Origin: Cardiocondyla obscurior
Lineage: Eukaryota > Arthropoda > Insecta > Hymenoptera > Formicidae
DNA length: 64,000 nt
NCBI RefSeq assembly: GCF_019399895.1
Contig: NC_091879.1
Span: 5,225,001 to 5,289,000 of the forward strand
Direction: 5' to 3'
The translations under genes were made by a program, and so were the position numbers. The notes under the pieces are model-generated. The model worked only from the letters and a program-made list of their open reading frames with translations. It was not told the DNA's origin and made no database searches. Every line of letters starts with the position of its first letter. The stretch's first letter is position 1. This document shows positions 10,405 through 21,289 of the stretch, piece after piece.

Positions 10405-12030
10405 TTAATTTTTAAGTACGGCATAATCAGACTTTGTTAATGAACCGATACGAATTCTCGACAACAATTGCCTATAAGTATCGTCTTCTTGCTGACGCAT
10501 ATTAATAATTAATTCATCGTAATGAAATAACATAGTCCACAAATTAATAGCAGTTAATGAACCAACGCATTTGTTAAATTTGTCATTTGACAATTGCATA
10601 AAAATGTAATCTTCACGTACAGGAGGCAATTGAAGTAAATCGCCAAATAAAAGAATGTGTTTTTTACCGAACCAACCATCTTCAATGTCATTTGTATCAA
10701 ATATTTCAGTTAATCGAAGATGTATATACATTAAAGTCAAATTGGATATCATTGACACTTCATCAATTATAAAGAGAACAACATTTTTGAGTTCAGTTCG
10801 TAAAACTTTTAACACATGAGTAGACAATGGTTTGTACTTTGGAGTCTGACCACGTTCAACAGGTAATTGAAGTAATCTATGAACTGTCAAACCATCAATA
10901 TTAAACGCTGCTATACCAGTAGGTGCTGTTAAAGCGGTATCTTTGTTGAGATTCTGTTTAATCCAACATTTAATTGTTTTAATTAAGAAACTTTTACCAG
11001 TTCCACCTTCTCCACTGACATATAAGCGTAATATCGAAGCATTCGACCTTACAGTATCAGTAACTCTATCAAATACTCTTAGTTGATCAGCATTTAATTT
11101 TGCTATCATGTCAGAAACATCGATATTCTTATCTGCTTTTTCACCAAGATTTTTAAAATCTTGCATCGCTTCACCAACTTCTACATTTTGAATGCCGATT
11201 GGATTATCAGGATCATCCTGAGACACATTCTTTTGTTGTAATTCTTCATCGGTTTGTTGAACCAACTGTTTTGCATTTTCAAATGCTTTTTGCAATTCTT
11301 GTACTTTTTCGTGATATTGCAATGCCTCTGTAAGATGTAATTTTGCTTTTTCAAATGCTTCCGCATAAGTGTCAAAATTATTTTTAAAATTGTTTAAATT
11401 TCGCCATGGTTTAAACATAAGAAGTAAAGAAAAGAAATAATCTTCAGGTTGTGTTTCAACATTGTATTTATAATGATTAATAAGACATGCTCGTTGTCTT
11501 CGTTTAAGAAAATGACTACTGTCTATTTTATAATATTCAATTAAATTATTCTTTGGCTCAGTTGTCGTGACATCATACCACTGTGCGAACTTGTAAAGAG
11601 ACACTGATTTCAATTCTTCCACTCTATTTGGATAATAATCATCTACTAAAGCCGGACAAAATAAATCTGTGGATTCTTCATCTAGAGCTTCAATCTCTTT
11701 ACGACTTTTTAATTTTTTCTGTCGTATACGATTAACATTCAACCATTTAATAGTTGTATTACAATCTGTTCCATATAAAGAAATACTTAATAATGTATCT
11801 GCAGCTTCAAGAGCTCCACATTCTCTATTAGTTAAAAATCGTAAACCATAATTCCAAAGAACACTGGCCAATGATTTACTTTTATTATTCTTACAATTCT
11901 CAAGATTAAAGTCAGACAATTCACTTTTTCCTGCTTTATTTACATACTTAGTAATATACCATGTTAATAATGTCGACTTTTCACCAATAATTTGTATATC
12001 CATATTTCCTTCCCATGCAGTAAGGAGCAC
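10405..12030 (-). pseudogene. Helitron replicase middle part: Y2 motif and PIF1 helicase N-terminal half
   Basis: Starts in the frame that continues the Rep domain after a one-base shift near 12055. Near the start is YITKYVNKAGK, the two-tyrosine active-site motif of Helitron HUH endonucleases. After a linker and a coiled-coil-like Gln/Glu-rich stretch comes a PIF1 helicase: Walker A GEGGTGKSF, then LTAPTGIAAFNI, a DEVSM box (VLFIIDEVSM) and FGDLLQLPPV. It ends at a TAA, beyond which the frame stays open into the next segment. Two lesions across 7 kb suggest a fairly recent loss of function. Confidence 0.8.
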
Positions 12031-12049
12031 GGGATTATAATCATTAATA

Positions 12050-15000
12050 TCAACTTTTTCGTCCTACTTTTTTTGAACGTAGACAGTAATCATTATGTCT
12101 GTGTCGTTGATGCTTATCAACACGACTGTACAATAATGGTGCAATATTTTTATCTGGCTTCTTGCAACTAATGTATTGTAAAATAAATTTTGAAACTTCT
12201 TCTACAGAAGATTCTCCAAAAATTGGCGCATTTTTTATCCAAATTAATAAATGGAAATGTTGTATACCTCTACTTTGATATTCTCGTCGCCAAAAATAGT
12301 GCGTTACTTCTCCGATCGGAAAATCTTTCGAACAAATAAAATCTATCATCGCTCGAAATTTATTGTCCAAAAATCTGGATGTTGATATAGGATCTTTAGC
12401 AACAAGTACACTGGTACTCAATGAACAATCTTGCCATCCATTAACTTCGCGAATATATTCACCTAAATCGTCCCATAACCATTCACTAGGACTTAACGTT
12501 AAGAACCATGTTGCAGGTCCATAATGTCGTGTCATACAATCTAAATCGCTTCTCGGTCGACGCCAATATTGCTCTGTATTTCGAAGTGCAGAGAATATAG
12601 CATTTAAATTAGACTCCAACAATTCTTTCGACATAGCTTCTAAATATTCAGCAGCCGTATAACGGCTTCGTGAATCAATTATATTCATTTTATGATAAAT
12701 TCCACGATTTAACTGACGAATATTTGCCCTATGTAACAAATAAAATAAGTACTGTTGATTCAATCTAAATTGTGGATACTTAGACGTCAAACGACATTTA
12801 ATATATTCATGCTCTTGAAGTTTGATCGGCCTTTCTTCATCATATTGACCATTTTTACCGAATGGATATAAATCTGGAAAACACATCAAATCCAAATTCT
12901 TTTCACGATTATCCAAAGGAACATTTTGAATTTTTAACATTTGATATAAAGCAGTAGCAGTTTTATTTTCTTTTTTTTCATATAATGGATATATAGTATA
13001 TTGTTCGTAGTAACTGTCACTGTCATCTTTTTGAGTTAACATAGCCTTCTTGTGCTGAGGTAATTTATTTTCTAGACAATTTTTCATCTCTTGCGTTCGT
13101 AAATTTAAATCATTTAACAATTTACATTCTTCATTAAATGAAGCTTCTGTATTATTTTCTGTTTCTTCAACATAAAATTTCACATTATTAAAATTTCCTA
13201 AATTTAATTGATTATGAGTATCAGGCAATACGATGCCAGAATATAAAAAGTTACGTTCTGTCAGCCATTTTAAAGCTTGATATATTTTTCTTAAATTTAC
13301 TAAATCTTCCCAAATAACTTTTGACTTAGTTGGAATACTTCGAACTAAAATACACAATTCGGAATTTAAATTTATCGGATCAGTTTTTGCACATAATTTA
13401 TTAAAAGTTTCTTCTAGAGGAAGTGGTAAATAAAAAGTTGAACCTTTAACCTTTTGTATTTTTTGTCTTTCAGGAATAACTTTATGAAAAACTGTTCCCA
13501 TTTTCACCACAGTCTGAAAAGCTTTAGCTTTCTGTATGAGTATTTTCTCAAATTCGTTAAGAGACGATATACACTCGGGTACATTATTTACAAGTAAATT
13601 ATTTAGAATGCAATAAGGAGGCAACAAACCACTACGAAATTTTTTATCACAATAACGACATATGTATTCAGAATTAATTTTTTCTTTCTCTATATATGTC
13701 ATTAAATCATTCCAAATTGGATTATTTCTACGTGTTTGAATTTTATTATTAACTTTAGAAATATTTCTCTTGTAACAAAGTCTTTCACACGATATACAAA
13801 TATATCGTGGTGTATCAAGAGAACGTTTCTTTAAAGCTTTAAACGCATTTTGATATTTAAAAATAATATCATCATCGCTCATGATTATATCAGTTTGCTG
13901 ATGCTTGTACATATCTCCTTTTTCTTGTACTGAACTTATAATTTTCTTTAGTTTATCAACTTCATCACAAGTTAATGCTTCGTCCAACTGTAACATTTTT
14001 TTATAAGAGCTATAAAGTACATAAATTAAACGTCTAATATATCTCACTTTTGGAAAATGCGGTGATAATAATTGAACTGGGATAAACATAGCTTTACATA
14101 GGTTTAAATTAATGTAACAGCTATGTGCGTGACCCTTCTTAGCATTTTCTAAATTCTTATCAAAAATTGTTGTAGTGCATTCATGAATTTTTTGCATTAA
14201 TTCTGGAATTTTTCTCAAAGTACTTTTATTTATAGCTTCTAGCAATTTTTGATATCGTTCGATTAAAAGCGGATCATTAACTTTACATAAAGTACTGCAT
14301 GACCACGATTTTTTTGCTCGAGCTTTTATCAAAGATAACGTATTAACAATTTGCCCTTTTGTATTTAACATTAAAGGTTCCGTTACATTAACTTTGGATG
14401 AATTAATATTATGATACGTCGAATCAACGAAATAATTTTCGGACGAAGCTGTATGTCTAGATATACCACAAAATGCAGTTAACTTATCATTAACTGTAAT
14501 ATATTCCGCAGCAACAGTTAAACATGTTTCTGATCTATTTTTTAGCTTAGCTAACATTTTATACATATTACGAACATAACTATCTCTAATATTGAAACAC
14601 CATCGTACGATTTTTTCTGCTTCCAATCGTGTTTCAATATGACATTTATTACTATTTGTAACATTTTGGTTGAGTAAAATATTTTTTACACATGTCTCAA
14701 AAGAATAATGAATTTTTAAAAACTTGGTGGATCTAAATTTTACATATTTTTTAGTAATCTCTTTAGCAGTATTGTTCTTTTTCATTACAAATTCAGACAC
14801 AAATGTTTTTCTCCTGTAATATCGTTCTAACTGTTTAGTACGATTATCTTGTAGATTCTTATCATATCGTTGTCTCTTTTTAGCACGATTATCTTCTACA
14901 TTTTTGTGATACAAGTACCGTTTTTTAGCACAATTACGTTCTCTATTTTCTTGATACTTTTGTCGTTTTTTAGAGCGATAATTTTCAAGATCGTCTTCCT

Positions 15001-15682
15001 CTCGTGTACGTTTCTTATCAAATTTAATATAAGATAAATTTGCTTTTATTTCCACCTGACGTTTAATACGTTTACGGTCCGCATCAGCCTCTCTTATTCT
15101 AATTACTGCTAATGGCAGTACCTTCTGAGGAATACCATTTTTTAAATCTTGTGGAAAATGCTCTATCACATTAGACTCTAAAATCTTTATTAAATGCGGA
15201 CGCATTTTACTACAATCATATTTTACTTTTTCAGGTTTTATATTAAATAATAACGACACAGCAAAAGCTATAGCAAAAACACCGCAATCGTTGCAGTTTG
15301 GCTGTCGTTGAACACTTGGAAATGTAATTGAATTTTTTTTTTTTAAATTATATGTTGGAAATAACCTTGTCAACATTGTTAAATAATTTTCATGTACGCT
15401 TTTAGAATTAAACGAATCATAGATAAAGATACATTTTGTATCGTAATAACTACATACCCAATGTTGTGGGCTATATAATATTTGTATATGTTTTTTATTT
15501 GGCGGAACAGCATTTATTGTCTCTGGTAATTGTATCCGCCATGTCGAAACAGGTTTATAATCTGAATAATTTTCTAATAGATTGTTAAAATGATCCATGT
15601 GGACATCACTTAACCATTCTCCTTGAACGATTTCATTTTTTTCTTTAAGCTGTAAAATGACTTTTTGCAATTTTGAATTCAT
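12050..15682 (-). pseudogene. Helitron replicase N-terminal part: Ulp1-like protease, basic repeats, HUH Rep domain
   Basis: 1210 codons from ATG. Residues about 1-180 form a C48 (Ulp1/SENP/adenain-type) cysteine protease: His in PQHWVCSYY, Asp in FIYDSFN, and the Gln/Cys block QPNCNDCGVFAIAFA. Then come several copies of a basic KKRQxYxxN motif (about 235-290), likely for DNA binding or nuclear import. A long cysteine-containing middle follows, with CISCERLC and CRYCDKKF pairs. The C-terminal 300 residues are Helitron_like_N, with the HUH site in GIQHFHLLIWI. The reading frame is lost within the last few codons at 12050, while a shifted frame continues directly into the Y2 motif. Confidence 0.85.
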
Positions 15683-15699
15683 GTTATTTAAATTATTAA

Positions 15700-15870
15700 T
15701 CAGTATTTAAATTTTGGTACAGAAGCAGCCTATGATTTTTGGCGCAGGAGTAACTTATATATATGTTATTTGGCACAGAAGCAGCTTATATTGTTTGGCG
15801 CAGGAGCAGCCTATGTTGTTTGGCAAAAGAGCAGCCTATGTTTTTGGCGCTTTTCAGCCTATGTTCTTTC
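15700..15870. repeat. Iteron-like direct repeats upstream of the Helitron replicase
   Basis: Six imperfect copies of TTTGGCGCAGGAGCAGCCTATG at 20-35 bp spacing directly 5' of the replicase ATG (15682). The core GCAGCCTATG or a close variant is kept. Arrays of this kind bind Rep proteins in rolling-circle replicons, or they may be promoter elements. The TTGGCGC core also appears at the element ends. Confidence 0.6.
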
Positions 15871-16099
15871 CACAGACTTCTATATTATAGGCTAGACCGC
15901 TAACTCCTCTCATTTCTTTTATGTAAAGCTGTTGTCTGCGCAGAAAAGGATGCGCAATATAAGGTTTAGTTTTAGGCATGCGTATTACGACACAGCTGTA
16001 TTCAAACTATAATTCAAACCTTTAAAAAAACATGACATTAAGTATATTAAGTATATTATTATATTAATGTTAAGTATATTTTTTTATATTATCTAAAAA

Positions 16100-17341
16100 A
16101 TGCCGAAGCGGTGCGTTGTGTTAAATTGTCCAAGTGCAACAAGCAGAGAAAAGTGCATGTCACATTTTTTCAGGTAAGTAAAAATATAAATATATATTAT
16201 ATAAAAATATATATCAAATATAAAAAAAAATATCCAAAATATCAAATATACTATATATACATATGTAATATATGAAATATATATCAAATATATATTTAAT
16301 ATTGGAGTTAAAAATATATAAGATAATAAAAATAATAAAAATATATAAAATAATAAAAAATAATAAAAATATGTAAGATAATAAAAAATAATAAAAATAT
16401 GTAAGATATTAAAAATATATAAAATAAAAAAAATAATACAAAATAAAATAATAAAAATATATAAGATAATTTACATAAATATAAAAAATTTAGATTTCCA
16501 CAAGTAGAAGCTATTCTAGTAAAATGGATTGAAGCAACAGGAAGAAATAATTGGATTCCCACTGAAGCCAGTGTCATTTGTGATTTACACTTTAAAAAAA
16601 ATGATTTTACAACATCTGAAATAAGAAGACGACTGAAATCAGATGTGATACCTTCATTATACATACATAATGTTCAAACTGTAGTTCAAACAGAAGTTAA
16701 TAATATAACAGAATGCAGCGTACACAATGGTATACTTGTATAATTGTGTATCTAAAAATATTCTGTTTTTTTAACTTTCTTATTTTTACATTTATTTGAT
16801 CATTATACAGTCGTAATTATATTCTTTAATACATTTTCAAAGATCCTTTAACTGAAGTCACAAATAACAATGATCTAAGAAAGAGAAAAGCTTCAGATTT
16901 ATTACAAGATGCAAAATTAAAAATTAACAAATTAGAAGACGAAAATAAAAATTTACGAGATAAGATACAATTTTTGGAAAAAAAATTTGTAAAAGAATAT
17001 GAAACTCGAATAAATAAAATAAAAAGTCACTTCCAACAGCAGCAACAAAAATCTGAAAATAAATTACATATAAAAAATAAACAATTAAAAATATTACGAG
17101 TCCAAGTTAAAAGGAAAGATTGCAAAGTTAAAGAATTGCTAACAAAATTATTAAATATGAATTTATTAAGTAATACGGCACATGATACTCTATTAAACAA
17201 TTTTGAAAATATTAAAGATTTATTTATAAATGAAAGTAAAAATAAAAATATATCACCTCATGGAAGACGATATAGCACAGAGGTAAAAAAGTTTGCAGTT
17301 ACTCTGCACTACCATTCCCCCAAGGCTTATGAATTCTGTAG
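16100..17341 (+). CDS. THAP zinc-finger protein with coiled coil, truncated P-element-like transposase
   Basis: Three exons: 16100-16173, 16494-16729 and 16843-17341, all with GT-AG borders and fitting phases. Exon 1 starts MPKRCVVLNC and gives the first zinc cysteines. Exon 2 supplies the conserved Trp, the CDLHF pair and the terminal VIPSLY box, so the C2CH THAP DNA-binding domain is complete. Exon 3 is a Lys/Glu-rich coiled coil followed by GRRYSTEVKKFAVTLHYHSPKAYEFCR, the opening block of P-element/THAP9 transposases (seen here as separate short motifs). A donor follows at 17342, but I find no further transposase exons. It is either a nested P-element remnant or a gene captured by the rolling-circle element. 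It reads away from the replicase. Confidence 0.7.
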
Positions 17342-17419
17342 GTTAGCATGTTTGCATATATTTGTATATACCTATACCTCTATTTGCATATACCTATACC
17401 TCTATACACACGTATATAT

Positions 17420-18158
17420 CAAATTGTTAAACCTTGAGATATTTAATTTTGGTGTTTGCTAAATTCACAGCTTTTCTTATTTGCACAATAACCTGAAGTA
17501 TTGGCCAAAAGAATGCTTGACTAGAAGCTTTACTAACAAGAACAGCCACTGATATTAATTGAAGTTCCATTCCAACTTTATCTTTACTCTATGCTGTGAC
17601 AACTACATTTTCATTTGTAAATCTGAAAAGAAAACTTTATTTTAATAAATATGGCTTATGAATATTTAATGGAGTACTATTACAGAATAGATATACTTAA
17701 CTTATCTAATAGAATTCCTCGTTTATTTTTGTCACTAGTCAATGGTTGGTCTTTTAAAGAATTTGCTCAACTTTATTCACATTAAATCAAATTGTTAAAC
17801 CTTGAGATATTTAATTTTGGTGTTTGCTAAATTCACAGCTTTTCTTATTTGCACAATAACCTGAAGTATTGGCAAAAAGAATGCTTGACTAGAAGCTTTA
17901 CTAACAAGAACAGCCACTGATATTAATTGAAGTTCCATTCCAACTTTATCTTTACTCTGTGCTGTGACAACTACATTTTCATTTGTAAATCTGAAAAGAA
18001 AACTTTATTTTAATAAATATGGCTTATGAATATTTAATGGAGTACTATTACAGAATAGATATACTTAACTTATCTAATAGAATTCCTCGTTTATTTTTGT
18101 CACTAGTCAATGGTTGGTCTTCCAAAGAATTTCCTCGACTTAATTTACAATAAATCAA
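17420..18158. repeat. Tandem duplication, 369-bp unit
   Basis: Two near-identical copies (17423-17791 and 17792-18159, a few differences) followed by a short third start. On the minus strand each copy has a good acceptor (pyrimidine tract then CAG) leading into an open stretch of about 60 codons beginning FTNENVVVTAQSKDK. This could be an exon of a captured gene. I do not recognise it. Confidence 0.7.
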
Positions 18159-18159
18159 A

Positions 18160-18708
18160 TCGTTAATAAGTATGTTCACACATCATGTTTATCAATTATC
18201 GCATCTTCCAGGAATAACTTTAATCCATCTCCTGAATTATTAGTAAATACCTCGTTTTAATACTTGATTGCCATTACTCAAACTTTTGATCTTAATACCG
18301 ATCGTATAACAACTTACGTTTACTTTATTAGTTTTTTATTTATTACGAGATCATCACTCATCACTCATTACCACTAAACTGACACATCAATAAAGACAGT
18401 CGATAAATGAAGCAGAGTCGATAAATCAATCCACACCATCTAGCGGCGCAAAAACGAAAAGGACATTTTCGTCGTCGACGACGTTAAAGATAGAATAAGA
18501 TTTTACTCTTGCAAGCAAACATTTTATCGCGATATCTTTGTTTGTAGAAAACGTAGCGAAAAAATAAAAATATTTTTATTATATAAATCGACCCTAATCT
18601 ACACAATGAACCTATGTAGAAAGCGATTGGTTCAGCCATTGTCGAGATCCAAATATGTACGAATTTCTTAAAATGGGTTTCGCGTAAATATAGGCAGGTA
18701 GTACGCTG
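18160..18708. other. Helitron-like element, right non-coding region
   Basis: No gene seen. It contains CGTCGTCGACGACG at about 18470 and AT-rich stretches, and leads into the terminal motif and hairpin at 18709-18745. Confidence 0.4.
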
Positions 18709-18745
18709 CGCCTATACTTGGCGCGAGGCACTACCGTGCCTCTTG
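18709..18745 (-). repeat. Terminal motif and hairpin of the rolling-circle element
   Basis: CGCCTATACTTGGCGC (18709-18724) is the inverse of 6402-6417. The hairpin GAGGCAC-TACC-GTGCCTC (725-742 of this block) ends 3-5 bases before the junction with Maverick A. Confidence 0.7.
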
Positions 18746-18747
18746 AT

Positions 18748-19420
18748 CCATGTGACCTAGGGCGAGGGGTAATGATGTCACGCGGGGAGGGGGGGTGTTA
18801 ACGGTTCTGGGTCCGTGAGACCTAGGGCAAGGGGTAATGACGTCATGCGGGGAGGGGGTGGGTATTTATAAATCGCCCCTGTGTCGGCGATTCTAGGAAC
18901 GAATTGTTTAGAAAATAATAACAACATCGAAACTCTGAAATGCAATATTATTTTTAAAAATGATAAGCGTGTCGTCGCGCAGCGGCATGTTTATGCGGCA
19001 TCGCGACTTTCAAAGGAGTCGCGATTTTTTTCAAAGGAGTCGCGATTTTTTAAAAAGGGTCGTGTGGCGTCGTGGCGGCAACGGGCGGCGACGGCGGCGG
19101 CAAGCGGCGGATCGCAAGGTATTGCGCCCATCGTTCCCTCTCGCTCGCACTCGTTCGCGCCGCCCATCGTCTCCTCTCGCTCGCACCCGTTGAACGCACA
19201 AGTGTCGCGCGCCCAGCGTCCTCTCTCGCTCGCACCCGTTGAACGCAAAGTATGGCGCGCTCATCGTTCCCTCTCGCTCGCACCCGTTGAACGCACAAGT
19301 GTCGCGCGCCCAGCGTCCCCTCTCGCTCGCACCCGTTGAAAGCAAAGTATCATGCGCCCCATCGTTCCCTCTCGCTCGCACTCGTTAAGCGTGCAAGTAT
19401 CATCCTCCAACTAAAGATTT
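18748..19420 (+). promoter_or_regulatory. Maverick A terminal repeat, inner part: CRE-like sites, TATA box, minisatellite
   Basis: TGATGTCA at 18773-18780 and TGACGTCA at 18838-18845 each lie in a repeated subunit ending in a G-run. TATTTATAAAT follows at about 18863. This is a plausible inward-facing polymerase II promoter. From 19125 to 19390 there are five imperfect copies of CGTTCCCTCTCGCTCGCAC-CGTTGAACGCA. Open frames crossing the minisatellite are low-complexity and start at GTG, so I do not call them genes. Confidence 0.6.
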
Positions 19421-19889
19421 TTTAAATAGATTTTTTAAATAGATTTTTTAAATAATATTCATGTTGATCCGTTGCAACGGATCACGCTGTGATCTAGAAA
19501 GCAGGCAACCTCACTCATTCTATCGCTCCTCCGTTATCTCTAAATTCCTTAAGTGTAACTCTCTCATTCGTTCACCCTCAAATAAGTTTTTGTTCGCTCG
19601 CTCTTATTCACGCGTTTGTCACCATTGACTACGACTCGCGTGATCCTTTTGCGGAGTATCTCGCTTTGAAATATAATATTAAACAAAACTGTAAACTATG
19701 AGGATACATAACTGTGTAGGCTCAGGGCTCAAGTGTTTATTCCTTTTCTTATTTTAACGATAAGAAAATTTTTGAAGATGTTGCGACGTTGCGACGTTGC
19801 AAGGAAGTTTTGTGCCGAGAGGCCAGTACGATTCAAACGTTCGGACAGTTTAGTTTCAATTGACAGTGAAAAAAGAATATTTTTGAAAA

Positions 19890-20422
19890 ATGGGGAAAGA
19901 AAGAATTTCGGAAGGACTAGATGAAGATATTAGTGAGGACGACTTCAGACCTTTACGCTTTTTTAACTTTGTGAATGATGACAACGATGACAACGATGAC
20001 AATAACGCTAATGATGACAATAACGCTAATGAAGTTTTGGAGGGGCTCGTGCAAAATCATATGGGTGAGGTGGAAGAGGAACATGAAAATAGAGAAAATC
20101 CTGAGGGGGAAAATGAAGAAGAAGAATCAGCGTCTGAAGGAGATTTTATGACGGAGATGCAACAAACCTAACCACCGAAATCACCAATCAGACAATGCAC
20201 TGCCGCATCTTTTTTTATTATACTAACGATTATCTATTTTACTGTATACCATGCTTTATGAAGGAACAGTTATTAGCGCATGAAGACTTTAAAATGGTGA
20301 GATGTCACCGCACCGAAACATATGAAGTTCTTCTGGCTGAACAACCCATCTTCTGCGATAAGTGTAAAAATTCATTGGCAATTATTATAAACTCAGATAT
20401 GTGTCAGTCATGCAATCCATAA
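19890..20422 (+). pseudogene. Acidic zinc-ribbon gene, copy A (broken)
   Basis: Nearly identical to the intact gene at 26111-26692, with the same ATG context, the DDNDDNNAND repeat and the Glu-rich block. Between the acidic half and the Cys-rich half, copy A lacks about 60 bases present in B, and the frame ends at a TAA near 20169. The downstream zinc ribbon (CIPCF, CDKC, CQSCNP) remains readable in another frame to 20422. Confidence 0.75.
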
Positions 20423-20579
20423 ATGTCACAAGTGCCTTTGTCGTCACCAGTGCCTTTGTCGTCATCGTCACTGTCGTCATCGTCGTCGTTTGCCATCATA
20501 GCTCATGTTGTTTTTTTATGCTCATGTCGTTTTTATGCTCATGTCGTTTTTTATCAATTGTTGTAATGATTCCTTGCTT

Positions 20580-20759
20580 ATGTTGTTTTTATTAACTGCT
20601 CATGCGGAAAATAATTCCTTGGACAAAGATAAAGGAGCTCCACGAATTATGGAATCTATAATTGGTAAGTATTAAAAACAAAAAAAAAAAAATTTTGTTA
20701 TTTATGTATAATATTATTAAAAATTTTTTTCTATTACAGAAGAATTATTTTTGGTGTGA
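20580..20759 (+). CDS. Candidate small spliced peptide, copy A
   Basis: Exon 20580-20664 joins exon 20740-20759 over a GTAAGT...TTACAG intron. The product is 34 aa: a short hydrophobic start (MLFLLTAHA, like a signal peptide) and then ENNSLDKDKGAPRIMESI-type sequence ending at TGA. The same structure with a different hydrophobic start is kept at 26820-27011. It may instead be a spliced 3' untranslated part of the acidic gene. Confidence 0.3.
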
Positions 20760-20877
20760 AGCCGTCACTTTCATCGAGAATTATTTTTGGTGTGAAGCCG
20801 TCACTTTCATCGAATTACAAAAAAGCGTGAAGTCAACGTCACCGGCGCCTTCATCATAATCATCATAATCATTACCA

Positions 20878-21285
20878 TGTTGCACCAGGACGGTGCAAGG
20901 GGTCCGTCCTCCCGGTTCTTATGTATATCCGCGAGGGCCAAATAAATTGTAAACTTCTGTTTTACGTAGATGTCCTTTATTTCCCTTTGTTTGTGTTCTC
21001 AGGCTTCGGGCAGCGTTACCCCGTTGAAGTAATTATTAGAATGACCCGCGGGCGTTCGGTGGCCGCGGGTTTTATACGCGACTGTTGCTAAGGCGGAAAA
21101 GCAACAGTCCGCGGATTTCGGGCGCATAGGACAGTGACCGCGTTCGGTCATTGCCTATGCGAAAAGTGCAAGGCGTCGATCGGTCAGCGGATTCCGCGAT
21201 CGGAAGATCCGATCGACGCTGGTTGTTAACCCGGCCTGCGCCTTCGCGTGCGCGGCCTTGCTGTTGCCAGGGTCGGGTTACAACA
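20878..21285. mobile_element. Solo LTR, 408 bp
   Basis: Starts TGTTGCACC and ends TTACAACA (inverse TGTTG/CAACA termini), flanked on both sides by ACCA (20874-20877 and 21286-21289). It sits in the CAT-rich spacer of piece A and is absent from the matching place in B. Contains an AATAAA signal. The GC-rich 3' part has further inverted repeats. Likely Ty3/gypsy type from the 4-bp duplication. No internal region remains. Confidence 0.85.
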
Positions 21286-21289
21286 ACCA

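Larger units (their letters stand above)
6393..18747 (-). mobile_element. Helitron/Helentron-like rolling-circle element with cargo
   Basis: A 12.35-kb insertion inside the terminal repeat of Maverick A: host sequence stops after GAGTAT at 6392 and resumes with CCATGTG at 18748. There is no target duplication. The junction fits insertion between A and T, as Helitrons do. Read on the coding (minus) strand the element starts with TC. The 16-bp string GCGCCAAGTATAGGCG lies near both ends in inverse orientation (6402-6417 and 18709-18724). A hairpin with a 7-bp stem abuts the right terminus (725-742 of the 18-kb block). The last bases on the coding strand are not CTRR, so this is closer to the Helentron type. 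It encodes the HUH-PIF1 protein and carries a THAP gene. Confidence 0.75.

Noticed and set aside
16093..16664. Minus-strand ORFs rich in Tyr/Ile/Phe
   Set aside because: Arise from ATATAAAATAATAAA intron repeats of the THAP gene.
18881..19381. Long open frames on both strands across the terminal-repeat minisatellite (also 24984-25588 and 57232-57666)
   Set aside because: Low-complexity repeats of CTCGCTCGCAC keep several frames open at once. The best frame starts with GTG, not ATG, and it differs between copies.
19733..19924. ORF starting MLRRCDVARKFC upstream of the acidic gene (also 25953)
   Set aside because: The two copies diverge in length by a small indel in a row of A, so coding is not conserved. 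More likely 5' leader.
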